Shown here piece after piece: positions 39,402 through 47,585 of a DNA stretch of 64,000 nt. The notes below the pieces were generated by a model that was not told the DNA's origin, made no database searches, and saw only the letters and a list, made by a program, of their open reading frames with translations. Positions within the stretch are counted from its first letter, which is position 1; each line of letters opens with the position of its first letter. The translations under genes were made by a program, and so were the position numbers. The stretch is from assembly GCA_963842335.1 (NCBI GenBank), contig CAWJGF010000028.1, positions 282,213 through 346,212 on the forward strand, read 5' to 3'. The DNA is from PALSA-600 sp963842335 (GTDB lineage Bacteria; Actinomycetota; Thermoleophilia; Gaiellales; Gaiellaceae).

Positions 39402-39824
39402 TCAGGAGCGGCCGGTGACGGACAGTTGGTTCTCGGCGTGCCGCAAACGTTGCTCGACCTGCCAGCGGTCGGCTGTCGACTCGCCGCTCTCGATCGCCGC
39501 GAGCTCGGCCTGTGCCGTCTCGAGTTGCGTGCGGGCGCGAGCATCGTCGATCTTCAGCGCGTCGACGGCATCGTCGACGAGGGCGATCGCTCGGTCCTCC
39601 AGCACCTGGAAGAACCCGGGGCCGGTGGCGAACGTCAGCACTTCGCCGCCGCCCGGATGGATTCGCGTCGAGCCGGCCTTCAGCGTGGCGATCAGCGGTG
39701 CGTGGCGCGCGAGTACACCAATCTCGCCGGCGGCGCCGGGCACGATGATCATCTCTGCGTCACCCTCGAACGCGGCGCCGTCGGGGGTCACGAGCGAGAC
39801 GGAGAACGTGCGGCGGTCGGCCAT
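39402..39824 (-). CDS. atpC: ATP synthase epsilon subunit
   Basis: 140 residues: beta-sandwich N-terminus (FSVSLVTPDGAAFEGDAEMI, GEIGVLARHAPLIATLKAGS, FATGPGFFQVLEDRAIALVD) and a C-terminal helical hairpin (ARTQLETAQAELAAIESG). The C-terminal part can clamp the rotor and inhibit ATP hydrolysis. Eleven bases after atpD. The two form a block separated by 7.4 kb from the rest of the synthase genes. Confidence 0.95.
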   Translation of the reverse strand: MADRRTFSVSLVTPDGAAFEGDAEMIIVPGAAGEIGVLARHAPLIATLKAGSTRIHPGGGEVLTFATGPGFFQVLEDRAIALVDDAVDALKIDDARARTQLETAQAELAAIESGESTADRWQVEQRLRHAENQLSVTGRS

Positions 39825-39834
39825 CCCTCGGCCC

Positions 39835-41277
39835 TTACGCGGCGGCGCCGGACATCTGCTGCGCCCGCTCGACCGCGCCCTCGATCGGGCCGACCATGTA
39901 GAAGGCCTGCTCGGGCAACTCGTCGTGCTGGCCGGCCAGGATCTCCTGGAAGCCGCGGATCGTGTCCTCGAGCTTCACGTACTGGCCCGGGGTGCCCGTG
40001 AACTGCTCGGCGACGAAGTTCGGCTGTGAGAGGAACCGCTGGATCTTGCGGGCACGCGACACCGTCAGGCGATCCTCGTCCGAGAGCTCCTCGATCCCGA
40101 GGATGGCGATGATGTCCTGGAGGTCCTTGTAGCGCTGGAGCACCTCCTGCACCTCGGTGGCGGTCGCGTAGTGCTCCGCGGAGACAATGCCGGGCTGCAA
40201 GGCCCGCGACGTCGAGTCGAGTGGATCGACGGCGGGGTAGATCCCCTGCTCGACGATCGCACGCGAGAGCGTTGTGGTTGCGTCGAGGTGGGCGAAGGTC
40301 TGGGCGGGCGCCGGGTCGGTCAGGTCGTCGGCGGGCACGTAGATCGCCTGCACCGAGGTGACCGCGCCCTTGTTGGTCGACGTGATCCGCTCCTGGAGCT
40401 GCCCCATCTCGGTCGCGAGCGTGGGCTGATAGCCGACCGCCGACGGCATGCGGCCGAGTAGCGCCGAGACCTCCGAGCCCGCCTGTACGAAGCGGAAGAT
40501 GTTGTCGATGAAGAGCAGCACGTCCTGGCCCTGATCGCGGAAGTACTCCGCCATCGTCAGGCCGGACAGGCCGACCCGAAGGCGCGCGCCAGGCGGCTCG
40601 TTCATCTGGCCATAGCAGAGGGCGACCTTGTCGAGCACCCCCGACTCCTCCATCTCGAGCAGCAGGTCGTTGCCTTCACGCGTGCGCTCGCCGACCCCCG
40701 AGAAGACCGACACACCGGCGTGCTGACGCGCGATGTTGTGGATCAGCTCCTGAATGAGAACGGTCTTGCCGACACCCGCACCGCCGAAGAGGCCGATCTT
40801 GCCGCCGCGGACGTACGGGGCGATCAGGTCGATCACCTTGATGCCGGTCTCGAAGATCTCGACCTTCGGCACGAGCTCGTCGAACGCCGGCGGGTCGCGG
40901 TGGATCGACCACCGCTCCGTGCCTGCCGGCGGCGCCGGCTTGTCGTCGACCGGGTCGCCGAGCACGTTCCAGACACGGCCGAGCGTCACGTCGCCGACGG
41001 GCACCGAGATCGGGCCGCCGGTGTCGACAACCTCCGTGCCGCGCGCGATTCCGTCGGTGGCATCCATGGCGACAGCGCGAACACGATCGTCACCGAGGTG
41101 CTGCTGCACCTCTGCGATCAGGTACGTGCCGTCAGGGCGCTCGATGCGCAGCGCCGAATAGATATCCGGGAGCCGACCCGGGAAGACAGCGTCGACGACG
41201 ACGCCCTTGATCTCGAGCAGCTTGCCGGTCGACTTCTCACTGCCATTGTTCTCGATGCCATTCGATGACACGTTCAC
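39835..41277 (-). CDS. atpD: ATP synthase beta subunit
   Basis: 480 residues. P-loop GGAGVGKT at 165-172, catalytic Glu in GVGERTREGND, the LLFIDNIFRFVQAGSEVSAL Walker B and the C-terminal helical domain (ILGIEELSDEDRLTVSRARK) are complete. Catalytic subunit of F1. The first ~18 residues (MNVSSNGIENNGSEKSTG) are a low-complexity extension; the conserved fold starts at KLLEIKGVVVDAVFPG. Preceded by a ~200-bp region rather than atpG, so it must have its own promoter or read-through from the anti-sigma-like gene. Confidence 0.98.
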   Translation of the reverse strand: MNVSSNGIENNGSEKSTGKLLEIKGVVVDAVFPGRLPDIYSALRIERPDGTYLIAEVQQHLGDDRVRAVAMDATDGIARGTEVVDTGGPISVPVGDVTLGRVWNVLGDPVDDKPAPPAGTERWSIHRDPPAFDELVPKVEIFETGIKVIDLIAPYVRGGKIGLFGGAGVGKTVLIQELIHNIARQHAGVSVFSGVGERTREGNDLLLEMEESGVLDKVALCYGQMNEPPGARLRVGLSGLTMAEYFRDQGQDVLLFIDNIFRFVQAGSEVSALLGRMPSAVGYQPTLATEMGQLQERITSTNKGAVTSVQAIYVPADDLTDPAPAQTFAHLDATTTLSRAIVEQGIYPAVDPLDSTSRALQPGIVSAEHYATATEVQEVLQRYKDLQDIIAILGIEELSDEDRLTVSRARKIQRFLSQPNFVAEQFTGTPGQYVKLEDTIRGFQEILAGQHDELPEQAFYMVGPIEGAVERAQQMSGAAA

Positions 41278-41464
41278 AGCTCCTGAAGGGGCGTAGGTTC
41301 GGGGTGATGCCTCCGCAGTGCGCGCAGCATGCGCGCCGGGTTGGGCAGGCGCAGACTACCGGACTGCGGATCGAGCCCGCGCGCCCTACGGAGATCGGAT
41401 CGCCTCAAACCCGCCGACACACGGTCGGCATGATCCAGGCTTCAGACGTGCGAGCTGATCGAGG

Positions 41465-41484
41465 AAGGCATCATTGGATGCCTT
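41465..41484 (-). terminator. perfect 8-bp hairpin at the end of the anti-sigma-like gene
   Basis: AAGGCATC (41465-41472), ATTG loop, GATGCCTT (41477-41484), overlapping the TAA stop of the gene at 41486-41947. No T-run follows, so it is a stabilising or attenuating hairpin more than a strong intrinsic terminator. It separates that gene from atpD. Confidence 0.45.
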
Positions 41485-41947
41485 ATACAGACTCCGGCGG
41501 CACCCATCTGTTACGCGGGAGCTCGTGAGGAGGCGGCGTCACGAGCAGCGGGCGACGGAGCACGCGCAGGAGATCCGCGGACTCGCCGGTCGCCACGACC
41601 GCGACGGGCCTCGGTGCCGTCTGCGGCTGGGCTGATCTGTCGACCCCCACGAGCGCCGCGGCTGCACCTGCGCCGACGATCAGCGCTGTCGCTGCCACCG
41701 CCTGCAAGGCGCGCAGGGCGGCAGGCCGCCGCCGCGGGAGGACGAGTGCGAGCGGCGCAGGCCGTTCGAGTCGGGCCGCCCGCATTGCTGCGGCGACCTC
41801 CTCGGCGCCCTCCGAAAATCTGCGGCAGGGGGCGCAGCGGCCGAGATGCGCGCGCAGCAGCGCCGACTCGAGCTCGGAGAGCTCACCGTCGGCGCGCAAC
41901 GACGCCCATTCCCTGGCGCGCTCGCACAGTTGAGAAGTCGCGGTCAT
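41483..41947 (-). CDS. zinc-finger (anti-sigma-like) membrane protein
   Basis: 154 residues. The N-terminal ZAS-type zinc-binding motif is HLGRCAPCRRF (H-x3-C-x2-C) with the preceding CERAREWASLRADGELS helix, typical of anti-sigma factors. One membrane helix lies near residues 78-99 (ALRALQAVAATALIVGAGAA), with a short external tail. No sigma factor gene is adjacent, so its partner would be elsewhere. It lies between the transporter operon and atpD. Confidence 0.8.
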   Translation of the reverse strand: MTATSQLCERAREWASLRADGELSELESALLRAHLGRCAPCRRFSEGAEEVAAAMRAARLERPAPLALVLPRRRPAALRALQAVAATALIVGAGAAAALVGVDRSAQPQTAPRPVAVVATGESADLLRVLRRPLLVTPPPHELPRNRWVPPESV

Positions 41948-42017
41948 ACCGGTAATGGAGACGCGGTAGGCGCCGACCGGTTAGTTCACATTCGAGATAA
42001 GAGAAATCGCGGTCTGG

Positions 42018-42371
42018 CTAGAAGAGCGAATAGCGCGTATCGGCGGCGACGCCCATGGCGATGATGATGAAGCCGAGGATGACGAGGACGGCCGAGAGGG
42101 AAAGCGACTCGTGCTGCTCGTCGAGCGTCGCCCAGCGCGTCCAGCGCTGGACGGAGAACGGATTCCAGCCTTCGCCCTGCGGTCGTGAGGGGCCACGGTT
42201 GCCGATGAAGAAGCCCAGGACCAGGAGTGTCGAGCCCGTGATGTACCAGCCGAGCGAGAGCGCGCGGCCGACGCCTGCACCGAAGAGGAGTCCGAGCACC
42301 AGAGCGACGACAGCGGTGCCGCCGGCCAGGGCGAGGTACAGCAAACCGAAGCGGCGGGCCGCCGCGAGCAT
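42018..42371 (-). CDS. small three- or four-pass membrane protein
   Basis: 117 residues: membrane helices at ~8-30 (LLYLALAGGTAVVALVLGLL), ~38-58 (LGWYITGSTLLVLGFFIGN) and ~92-112 (LSAVLVILGFIIIAMGVAA), with a loop GEGWNPFSVQRWTRWATLDE. Unknown family. Four bases after the transporter ATPase gene, so it is probably the last gene of that operon. Confidence 0.75.
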   Translation of the reverse strand: MLAAARRFGLLYLALAGGTAVVALVLGLLFGAGVGRALSLGWYITGSTLLVLGFFIGNRGPSRPQGEGWNPFSVQRWTRWATLDEQHESLSLSAVLVILGFIIIAMGVAADTRYSLF

Positions 42372-42375
42372 GACG

Positions 42376-43509
42376 CTAGATGCTCGACTCGGCGGGAACC
42401 GAGGCGGGAACGACTGAGCCGGCGACGCGCATCTCTTCTTCGGTCATCGGCCAGCGCTCGAGCGGATAGTGGCACTTCGTCACGTGCGACGCAGAGGTCC
42501 CGCGCGGGACCAGCGCCGGCTCCTCGACATCGCAATGCCCCTCGACGAATCGCGGGCAGCGGGGATGGAACCGGCAACCGCTCGGGGGGTTGATCGGGCT
42601 CGGGACGTCGCCCTCGAGCACGATCCGCTTGCGGTGCCGCCCGACCGTCGGGTCCGGGACCGGTACGGCGGAGAGCAGCGCGCCGGTGTACGGATGCATC
42701 GGATGGGCGTACAGATCCTGCCGCGTCGCCGTCTCGGACACCTGTCCGAGGTACATCACCATCACGCGATCCGAGATGTGCCTGACCACGTTCAGGTCGT
42801 GCGCGATGAAGACGTAGGTGAGACCGAAGTCGCGCTGGAGATCCTTGAGGAGGTTCAGGATCTGGGCCTGTACGGACACGTCGAGCGCCGAGACCGGCTC
42901 GTCGCAGACGATGAGCTTCGGGTTGACCGCGAGCGCGCGTGCCACGCCGATGCGCTGCCTCTGGCCCCCTGAGAACTCATGAGGGAAGCGGTTGTAGTGC
43001 TCCGGGTTCAGACCGACGACCTCGAGTAGCTCCTGCACACGGCGCTTGATCTCGGCGTCGGTGCCGAGCTTGTGCACCTGCAGAGCTTCGGCGACGATGA
43101 AGCCGACGCGCTTGCGCGGGTTCAGCGACGCATACGGGTCCTGGAAGATCATCATCATCTCGCGCCGGAACGGGCGCATCTCGGCACGCGAGAGCCGCGA
43201 GATGTCGTGGCCGCGGAACCGGATCGAGCCACTCGTCGGCTCGAGCAGCTTCATCACGCAGCGGGCCATTGTCGACTTGCCGCAGCCGGACTCGCCGACG
43301 ACGCCGAGCGTCTCGCCCTCGTGGAGCGCGAACGACACGCCGTCGACCGCCTTCACCGAGGCGACTTCCTTCTGGAAGACGATCCCACGGGTGACGGGGA
43401 AGTGCTTCTTGAGATCCTGGACGACGAGCAGCTCGTCGCCGGTCAGCTCGAGCGCCGTCTGCTGCATCGGCACCTGGTTGTTCGTGTCTTGCTTGAAGGA
43501 GGACGACAT
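42376..43509 (-). CDS. oligo/dipeptide ABC transporter ATPase (OppF/DppF type)
   Basis: 377 residues. Walker A GESGCGKSTMA, signature FSGGQRQRIGVARALAV, Walker B LIVCDEPVSALDVSVQAQI, switch IAHDLNVV, and the C-terminal oligopeptide/dipeptide region with a Cys-rich motif (GCRFHPRCPRF) plus one more Cys (GHCDVEEP), the site of a possible Fe-S cluster in this family. Energises peptide import with the 43514-44536 ATPase. Starts four bases after the partner gene's stop. Confidence 0.95.
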   Translation of the reverse strand: MSSSFKQDTNNQVPMQQTALELTGDELLVVQDLKKHFPVTRGIVFQKEVASVKAVDGVSFALHEGETLGVVGESGCGKSTMARCVMKLLEPTSGSIRFRGHDISRLSRAEMRPFRREMMMIFQDPYASLNPRKRVGFIVAEALQVHKLGTDAEIKRRVQELLEVVGLNPEHYNRFPHEFSGGQRQRIGVARALAVNPKLIVCDEPVSALDVSVQAQILNLLKDLQRDFGLTYVFIAHDLNVVRHISDRVMVMYLGQVSETATRQDLYAHPMHPYTGALLSAVPVPDPTVGRHRKRIVLEGDVPSPINPPSGCRFHPRCPRFVEGHCDVEEPALVPRGTSASHVTKCHYPLERWPMTEEEMRVAGSVVPASVPAESSI

Positions 43510-43513
43510 AGAG

Positions 43514-44536
43514 CTAACTCGTCCCCGCCATCATCCCTGCAAGGAGCTTCGCCGCCTCGCGGTTCTTCGTCTCCTCGTCGAGGTGGCACGCCTGCAGGTG
43601 GCCGGGATCGTCGGAGACTGCGGAGAGCTCCGGATCCACCTCCTTGCAGATCGGCATCACATACGGGCAGCGCGGATGGAACCTGCAGCCTGACGGTGGG
43701 CGCAGGAGCGACGGTGGCTGGCCCTGGATCTGCACCAACCGCTCGACGTCGGCGTCGAGGCGCGGGAGCGAGCCCATGAGACCCCAGGTGTACGGGTGAT
43801 GCGGCTTCTTGAAGATCTGCTCGACGCCGCCCTTCTCGGCGACCTCCGCCGCGTACATGACAACGACCTCATCGGCGATCTCCGCGACGACGCCAAGGTC
43901 GTGGGTGATCATGATCACGGCGCTCCCGAACTCTTCCTGCAGCTTCTCGATCAGCGTCAGGATCTGGGCCTGAGTCGTCACGTCGAGCGCAGTCGTGGGC
44001 TCGTCGGCGACCAGCAGGTCGGGGTTGTTGATCAGCGCCATCGCAATCATCACGCGCTGGCGCATGCCGCCGGAGAACTGGTGCGGGTAGTCGTCGAGCC
44101 GGCGCTCGGGGCGCGGAATGCCGACAGCCTTGAGGAGCTCGAGCGCTCGCGCGCGAGCCTGCTTCTTCGAAACGTCCTCGTGCAGGCGCATCGCCTCGGC
44201 GAGCTGGTCGCCGATCTTGTGCACCGGGTTGAGGCTCGTCATCGGATCCTGGAAGATCATCGCGATCTCGCTCCCGCGGATCTCGCGCAGGCGGCGTGGG
44301 CTGGCGGTGAGCAGATTCTCGCCCTTCCACAACGCCTCGCCGGAGGAGATCGCGGAGCGTTTCGGGTTGAGGCCCATGATCGTGAGACACGTGACGCTCT
44401 TGCCGGAGCCTGACTCGCCGACGATGCCGAGCGTCTGCCCCTTGTCGACGGAGAACGAGACCCCGTCGACGGCGCGCACGACACCATCATCCGTCCTGAA
44501 GTGGGTTTTCAGGTCGTTGACTTCGAGGAGAGCCAC
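43514..44536 (-). CDS. oligo/dipeptide ABC transporter ATPase (OppD/DppD type)
   Basis: 340 residues. Walker A GESGSGKSVTCLTI, FQDPMTSLNPVHKIGDQ Q-loop, signature FSGGMRQRVMIAMALI, Walker B LLVADEPTTALDVTTQAQI, and the C-terminal GCRFHPRCPYVMPICKEVDP Cys motif. One of the two nucleotide-binding subunits of the peptide importer. Codons end mostly in C or G, in sharp contrast to the permease gene just upstream. Confidence 0.95.
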   Translation of the reverse strand: MALLEVNDLKTHFRTDDGVVRAVDGVSFSVDKGQTLGIVGESGSGKSVTCLTIMGLNPKRSAISSGEALWKGENLLTASPRRLREIRGSEIAMIFQDPMTSLNPVHKIGDQLAEAMRLHEDVSKKQARARALELLKAVGIPRPERRLDDYPHQFSGGMRQRVMIAMALINNPDLLVADEPTTALDVTTQAQILTLIEKLQEEFGSAVIMITHDLGVVAEIADEVVVMYAAEVAEKGGVEQIFKKPHHPYTWGLMGSLPRLDADVERLVQIQGQPPSLLRPPSGCRFHPRCPYVMPICKEVDPELSAVSDDPGHLQACHLDEETKNREAAKLLAGMMAGTS

Positions 44537-44537
44537 G

Positions 44538-45533
44538 TTAAGAGAGCCTAATGCGTGGGTCGATGACGGCGTAGAGGAGGTCGACGATCAGGTTGAACGT
44601 GATGATGCATAACGTCGCGAACACCACGACCCCCTGCACCGTCGGCAAATCGAACCCATCGATCGCCTGGATCACCGTCTTCCCCAACCCCGGCAACCCA
44701 TACACCGACTCCGTGAAGATCGCCCCACCCAACGCCAACCCGATATCCATCCCCAACATCGTCACGATCGGCAACAACGCATTCCGCAACACATGCGAAC
44801 GCATCACCAACCACTCCGGCGCACCCTTCGCCCGCGCCGTCCGCACATAGTCCTCGTTCAACGCCTCCATCACATTCGCCCGGATCATCCGCACATACAA
44901 CGCCGCAAACAAAATCGCGAACGTACACCACGGCAAAAACAAATGATACGCCCACTGCACAGGACCACCACACGACCCCGACGGATGAATGAAGTCGCAA
45001 TACCCCGTAATCGGGAACGCCCCCAACTTGAACCCAAAGAAATACGCAAACAACAACCCGATCCACACCGGATGCGCACTAATCCCGATCAACACAAACA
45101 CCATCGATATTCGATCCAACAACGACCGCGGCCGCAACGCCGACAAAATCCCGATCGGCAACGCGATCAACATCCAAATCACCGCCCCACCAAACACCAA
45201 CGACGCCGTCACCGGCGCCGCCTGCCCCACCACATAATTCACCGACAACCGATTCGTGAACGACCGCCCCAACGACGGCTCCTTCACATGCAACCCCCCC
45301 ACAAACGACACCGGCATCAACCGGCCCACAAACTTCCCATACTGCACATACAACGGCCGATTCGTCCCCAAATACGCCGCCGCCCGCTTAATACACTCCG
45401 GCGTCGCCCGCTGCCCACACGCCAACCGCGCCGGATCAGCCGGAATCGCATAAAAAATCACATACGTCACCACCGTGACCGCAAAAAACAACACACACGC
45501 CCACAACAGACGACGGATCAGATACCGGAGCAC
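44538..45533 (-). CDS. oligo/dipeptide ABC transporter permease (OppB/DppB type), atypical codon use
   Basis: 331 residues with the OppB layout: N-terminal helix MLRYLIRRLLWACVLFFAVT, a periplasmic loop, five more helices, and the EAA loop AKGAPEWLVMRSHVLRNALL. Pairs with the permease at 47586. Codon use is anomalous: in 60 consecutive codons read from about 45432 downstream only two end in C and nearly all end in G or T, while neighbouring genes favour C. The bias stops within the last ~30 codons (near 44625), where C-ending codons return. The protein itself fits the operon well, so a recombination patch or transfer from a relative with different bias is plausible. Confidence 0.93.
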   Translation of the reverse strand: MLRYLIRRLLWACVLFFAVTVVTYVIFYAIPADPARLACGQRATPECIKRAAAYLGTNRPLYVQYGKFVGRLMPVSFVGGLHVKEPSLGRSFTNRLSVNYVVGQAAPVTASLVFGGAVIWMLIALPIGILSALRPRSLLDRISMVFVLIGISAHPVWIGLLFAYFFGFKLGAFPITGYCDFIHPSGSCGGPVQWAYHLFLPWCTFAILFAALYVRMIRANVMEALNEDYVRTARAKGAPEWLVMRSHVLRNALLPIVTMLGMDIGLALGGAIFTESVYGLPGLGKTVIQAIDGFDLPTVQGVVVFATLCIITFNLIVDLLYAVIDPRIRLS

Positions 45534-45593
45534 AGGCGCGGGATGTTAACGAAGTCTGTGTTGAGTCGGGGTTGAGATACGGGTGAAACGGCT

Positions 45594-45617
45594 CGGGTGC
45601 CCCCGGAGGGGCACCCG
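45594..45617 (-). terminator. 10-bp hairpin between binding-protein and permease genes
   Basis: CGGGTGCCCC (45594-45603) and GGGGCACCCG (45608-45617) pair perfectly around a four-base loop, 27 bp past the stop of the solute-binding protein. No T-run follows, so it likely protects the upstream message and lowers read-through, giving more binding protein than permease as in many peptide transport operons. Confidence 0.6.
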
Positions 45618-45644
45618 CTGATAGCCGTCAGTACGAGCGTTCGA

Positions 45645-47276
45645 CTACTTGAGGCAAGCCGCCGCGAGGTCGACGCTGTAGATCGCGTTGTAGGTGAAAC
45701 AGCCCACCTTCGACGACAGGAGGATCCGGTCGTTGAAGTTGCTGCGGGCAGCCCACGGCGGGTTCGTGTTCATCATCTTGACGTCGAGTGCGCCGTAGGC
45801 GTTGTAGCGTGCCGCGCCCGACATCAACGAGGCAGCGGTCATCGCCTTGTTGTAGGTCGGGTCGTTGAAGTACGCCACGTTGTTGTTGTTGGAGTCGTGG
45901 AGGTTCGCTCCGCTGAGCAGCACGTTGATGAAGTCGTACGGGTCAGCGTAGTCCGCGATCCAGCCTTCCGTGGTCAGGTCGAACGGCTCGCCACGGGTGC
46001 CTTCCTTGTCGATCTGGACGGCACGGGCGAACAGGTGCGTGTTCACCGTCAGGCCGATCTGGCTCAGGTTGAACTGGTAGACCTGCGCCTGCAGCGGAGC
46101 TGCACCGGTGTTCGAGGTGTACAGCTGCACGGACGTTCCCGACTTGAGGCCGGCCTTGTCGGCCCACTTCTTGGCGGTCGCGATGTCCGGGCCCTTGAGC
46201 GGGTACAGGTTGGCATCGCGGAAGCCCGCGATCCCGGGCGGCAGGATCTGATCCGTCCGCTTACCGCCGAGGTAGCCGCCCTGGGCGAGCAGCGCCTTGC
46301 GGTCGATCGCGTAGTTGATCGCCTTGGCGAGATCGGTGCCGGCGGCGCCCTTGAAGAGCGGCCGGTCGTGGTTCATCGCCAGGTAGGACACACCGAGCTG
46401 CGGCTTGACCCAGAACTGGCCCTTGTTCACGCCATACTTCTGAGCGGCCTCGGCATACGACGCGGGCGGGATGCCCTGAGCGGCGTAGTCCGTTGCGCCC
46501 TGCTGAGCGCGCAGGTAGCTCGCGGCAAGCGAGTTGCCGATGTTGTAGACGATCGCGTTCACGTTGTGCGGGCGCTTGCCCTTGTAGTTCGGGTTCTTCT
46601 TGATCGTGATCGACTTGTTCGGCACACGATCCGCGATGTAGTACGGGCCGGCCGCGGGAGGCGCCAGCACACCGTTCGGGTCATGCGGGAGATTCGTCGG
46701 AACCGCGCAGAAGAACGGCATCGCCGTCCGTGCGAGGAAGTCCGGCGCAGCGTGCGTCAGGTTGAAGATGATGTGACTGCCCTTCACCTTGATGCCCGAC
46801 ACGGGCGACTTCGACGAGCCGACGATGTCCGAGAAGAACGGGACGGCCGGGGACTGCATCTTCGGATCGGCATCGCGATCGAAGGCGGCCTTGAAGTTCG
46901 CGGCGGTCACCGGAGCGCCGTTCGAGAACTTCGTGAAGCCGGCATTGACCGTGAAGTCATAGGTCTTCCCGCTGTTACTGACCTTCGGGAAGCCCGCCGC
47001 TGCCTCGGGAACAAGCTGCGAGCCCTTCGGACCATTTGCGTCCGGATAGTTCATCAGCTTCAGGCAGGTCGCATACTCGATCTCCCAACCCGTCGACAGA
47101 TAGTCGAGAGCCGGATCCGTGTAGTCGACGTCGTTCGCAAGATCGACGTTCATGGTGCCGCCGACGGCGCCGGCCTTCGCGGCATGACTCGACTTGGCCG
47201 CCGCACCGCCTGCGAACACCGCAAGCAGGACGATCGCGGCCGTGGCCGTCGAAAGCCAAAGCTTTCTATTCAACAC
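45645..47276 (-). CDS. peptide ABC transporter substrate-binding protein (SBP_bac_5)
   Basis: About 543 residues. AGAAAGGAG lies just before GTG 47276 and TTG 47273, either of which can start (VLNRKLWLSTATAAIVLLAV, a signal peptide; cleavage near AAAKSS). Family 5 features: GTMNVDLANDVDYTDPALDY, LVPEAAAGFPKVSNSGKTYD, AANFKAAFDRD, GPYYIADRVPNKSITIKKNP, YLAMNHDRPLFKG and GWIADYADPYDFINVLLSG. No lipobox Cys is evident in the signal. Captures peptides or related solutes outside the membrane for the permease pair. Unusual order: the gene lies between the two permeases. Confidence 0.93.
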   Translation of the reverse strand: MLNRKLWLSTATAAIVLLAVFAGGAAAKSSHAAKAGAVGGTMNVDLANDVDYTDPALDYLSTGWEIEYATCLKLMNYPDANGPKGSQLVPEAAAGFPKVSNSGKTYDFTVNAGFTKFSNGAPVTAANFKAAFDRDADPKMQSPAVPFFSDIVGSSKSPVSGIKVKGSHIIFNLTHAAPDFLARTAMPFFCAVPTNLPHDPNGVLAPPAAGPYYIADRVPNKSITIKKNPNYKGKRPHNVNAIVYNIGNSLAASYLRAQQGATDYAAQGIPPASYAEAAQKYGVNKGQFWVKPQLGVSYLAMNHDRPLFKGAAGTDLAKAINYAIDRKALLAQGGYLGGKRTDQILPPGIAGFRDANLYPLKGPDIATAKKWADKAGLKSGTSVQLYTSNTGAAPLQAQVYQFNLSQIGLTVNTHLFARAVQIDKEGTRGEPFDLTTEGWIADYADPYDFINVLLSGANLHDSNNNNVAYFNDPTYNKAMTAASLMSGAARYNAYGALDVKMMNTNPPWAARSNFNDRILLSSKVGCFTYNAIYSVDLAAACLK

Positions 47277-47585
47277 GTACTCCTTTCTTGGGGTTGAACC
47301 GGCGGCAACACTGCCCGCCGGCTCAGGCGCAGAACGCATCCTCGGTCTTGTCAGACGAGGCGGCGGCAGTTTAGTTAGTTCCCTGTTAAGTGCCAAGCCG
47401 CGTTGACTCCGCTTTGATCCGAAGGCCGAATCAAACCGTCCGCAAGCGCTATTTCCCTGCAGGGGGACCACGCCCACTCCTGCCACCCGCATGCCGAAAC
47501 GGCGCCCCGCTGGGCGCGCCGTAACGAGCGTTTTCAGGTGGTTTGACTGGCGCGTTGCGCTTCTCTCCACGACGTTGCTGACTCG
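47277..47585. other. 309-bp leader and intergenic region before the binding-protein gene
   Basis: Contains two hairpins: CCGGCGG/CCGCCGG (47299-47305 with 47315-47321) and a bulged stem CCTC-GTCT/AGAC-GAGG around 47341-47361. Neither has a T-run. They sit between the dppC-like stop (47586) and the binding-protein start, so they may cap the binding-protein message. No gene seen. Confidence 0.45.

Noticed and set aside
44548..45066. Minus-strand Val/Gly/Asp-rich open frame of 172 codons
   Set aside because: Alternate frame of the same biased permease gene; the permease frame has clear OppB motifs.
44793..45575. Plus-strand open frame of 260 codons rich in His, Arg, Pro and Gln
   Set aside because: Shadow of the permease gene; it stays open only because the unusual codon bias removes stops on the opposite strand.
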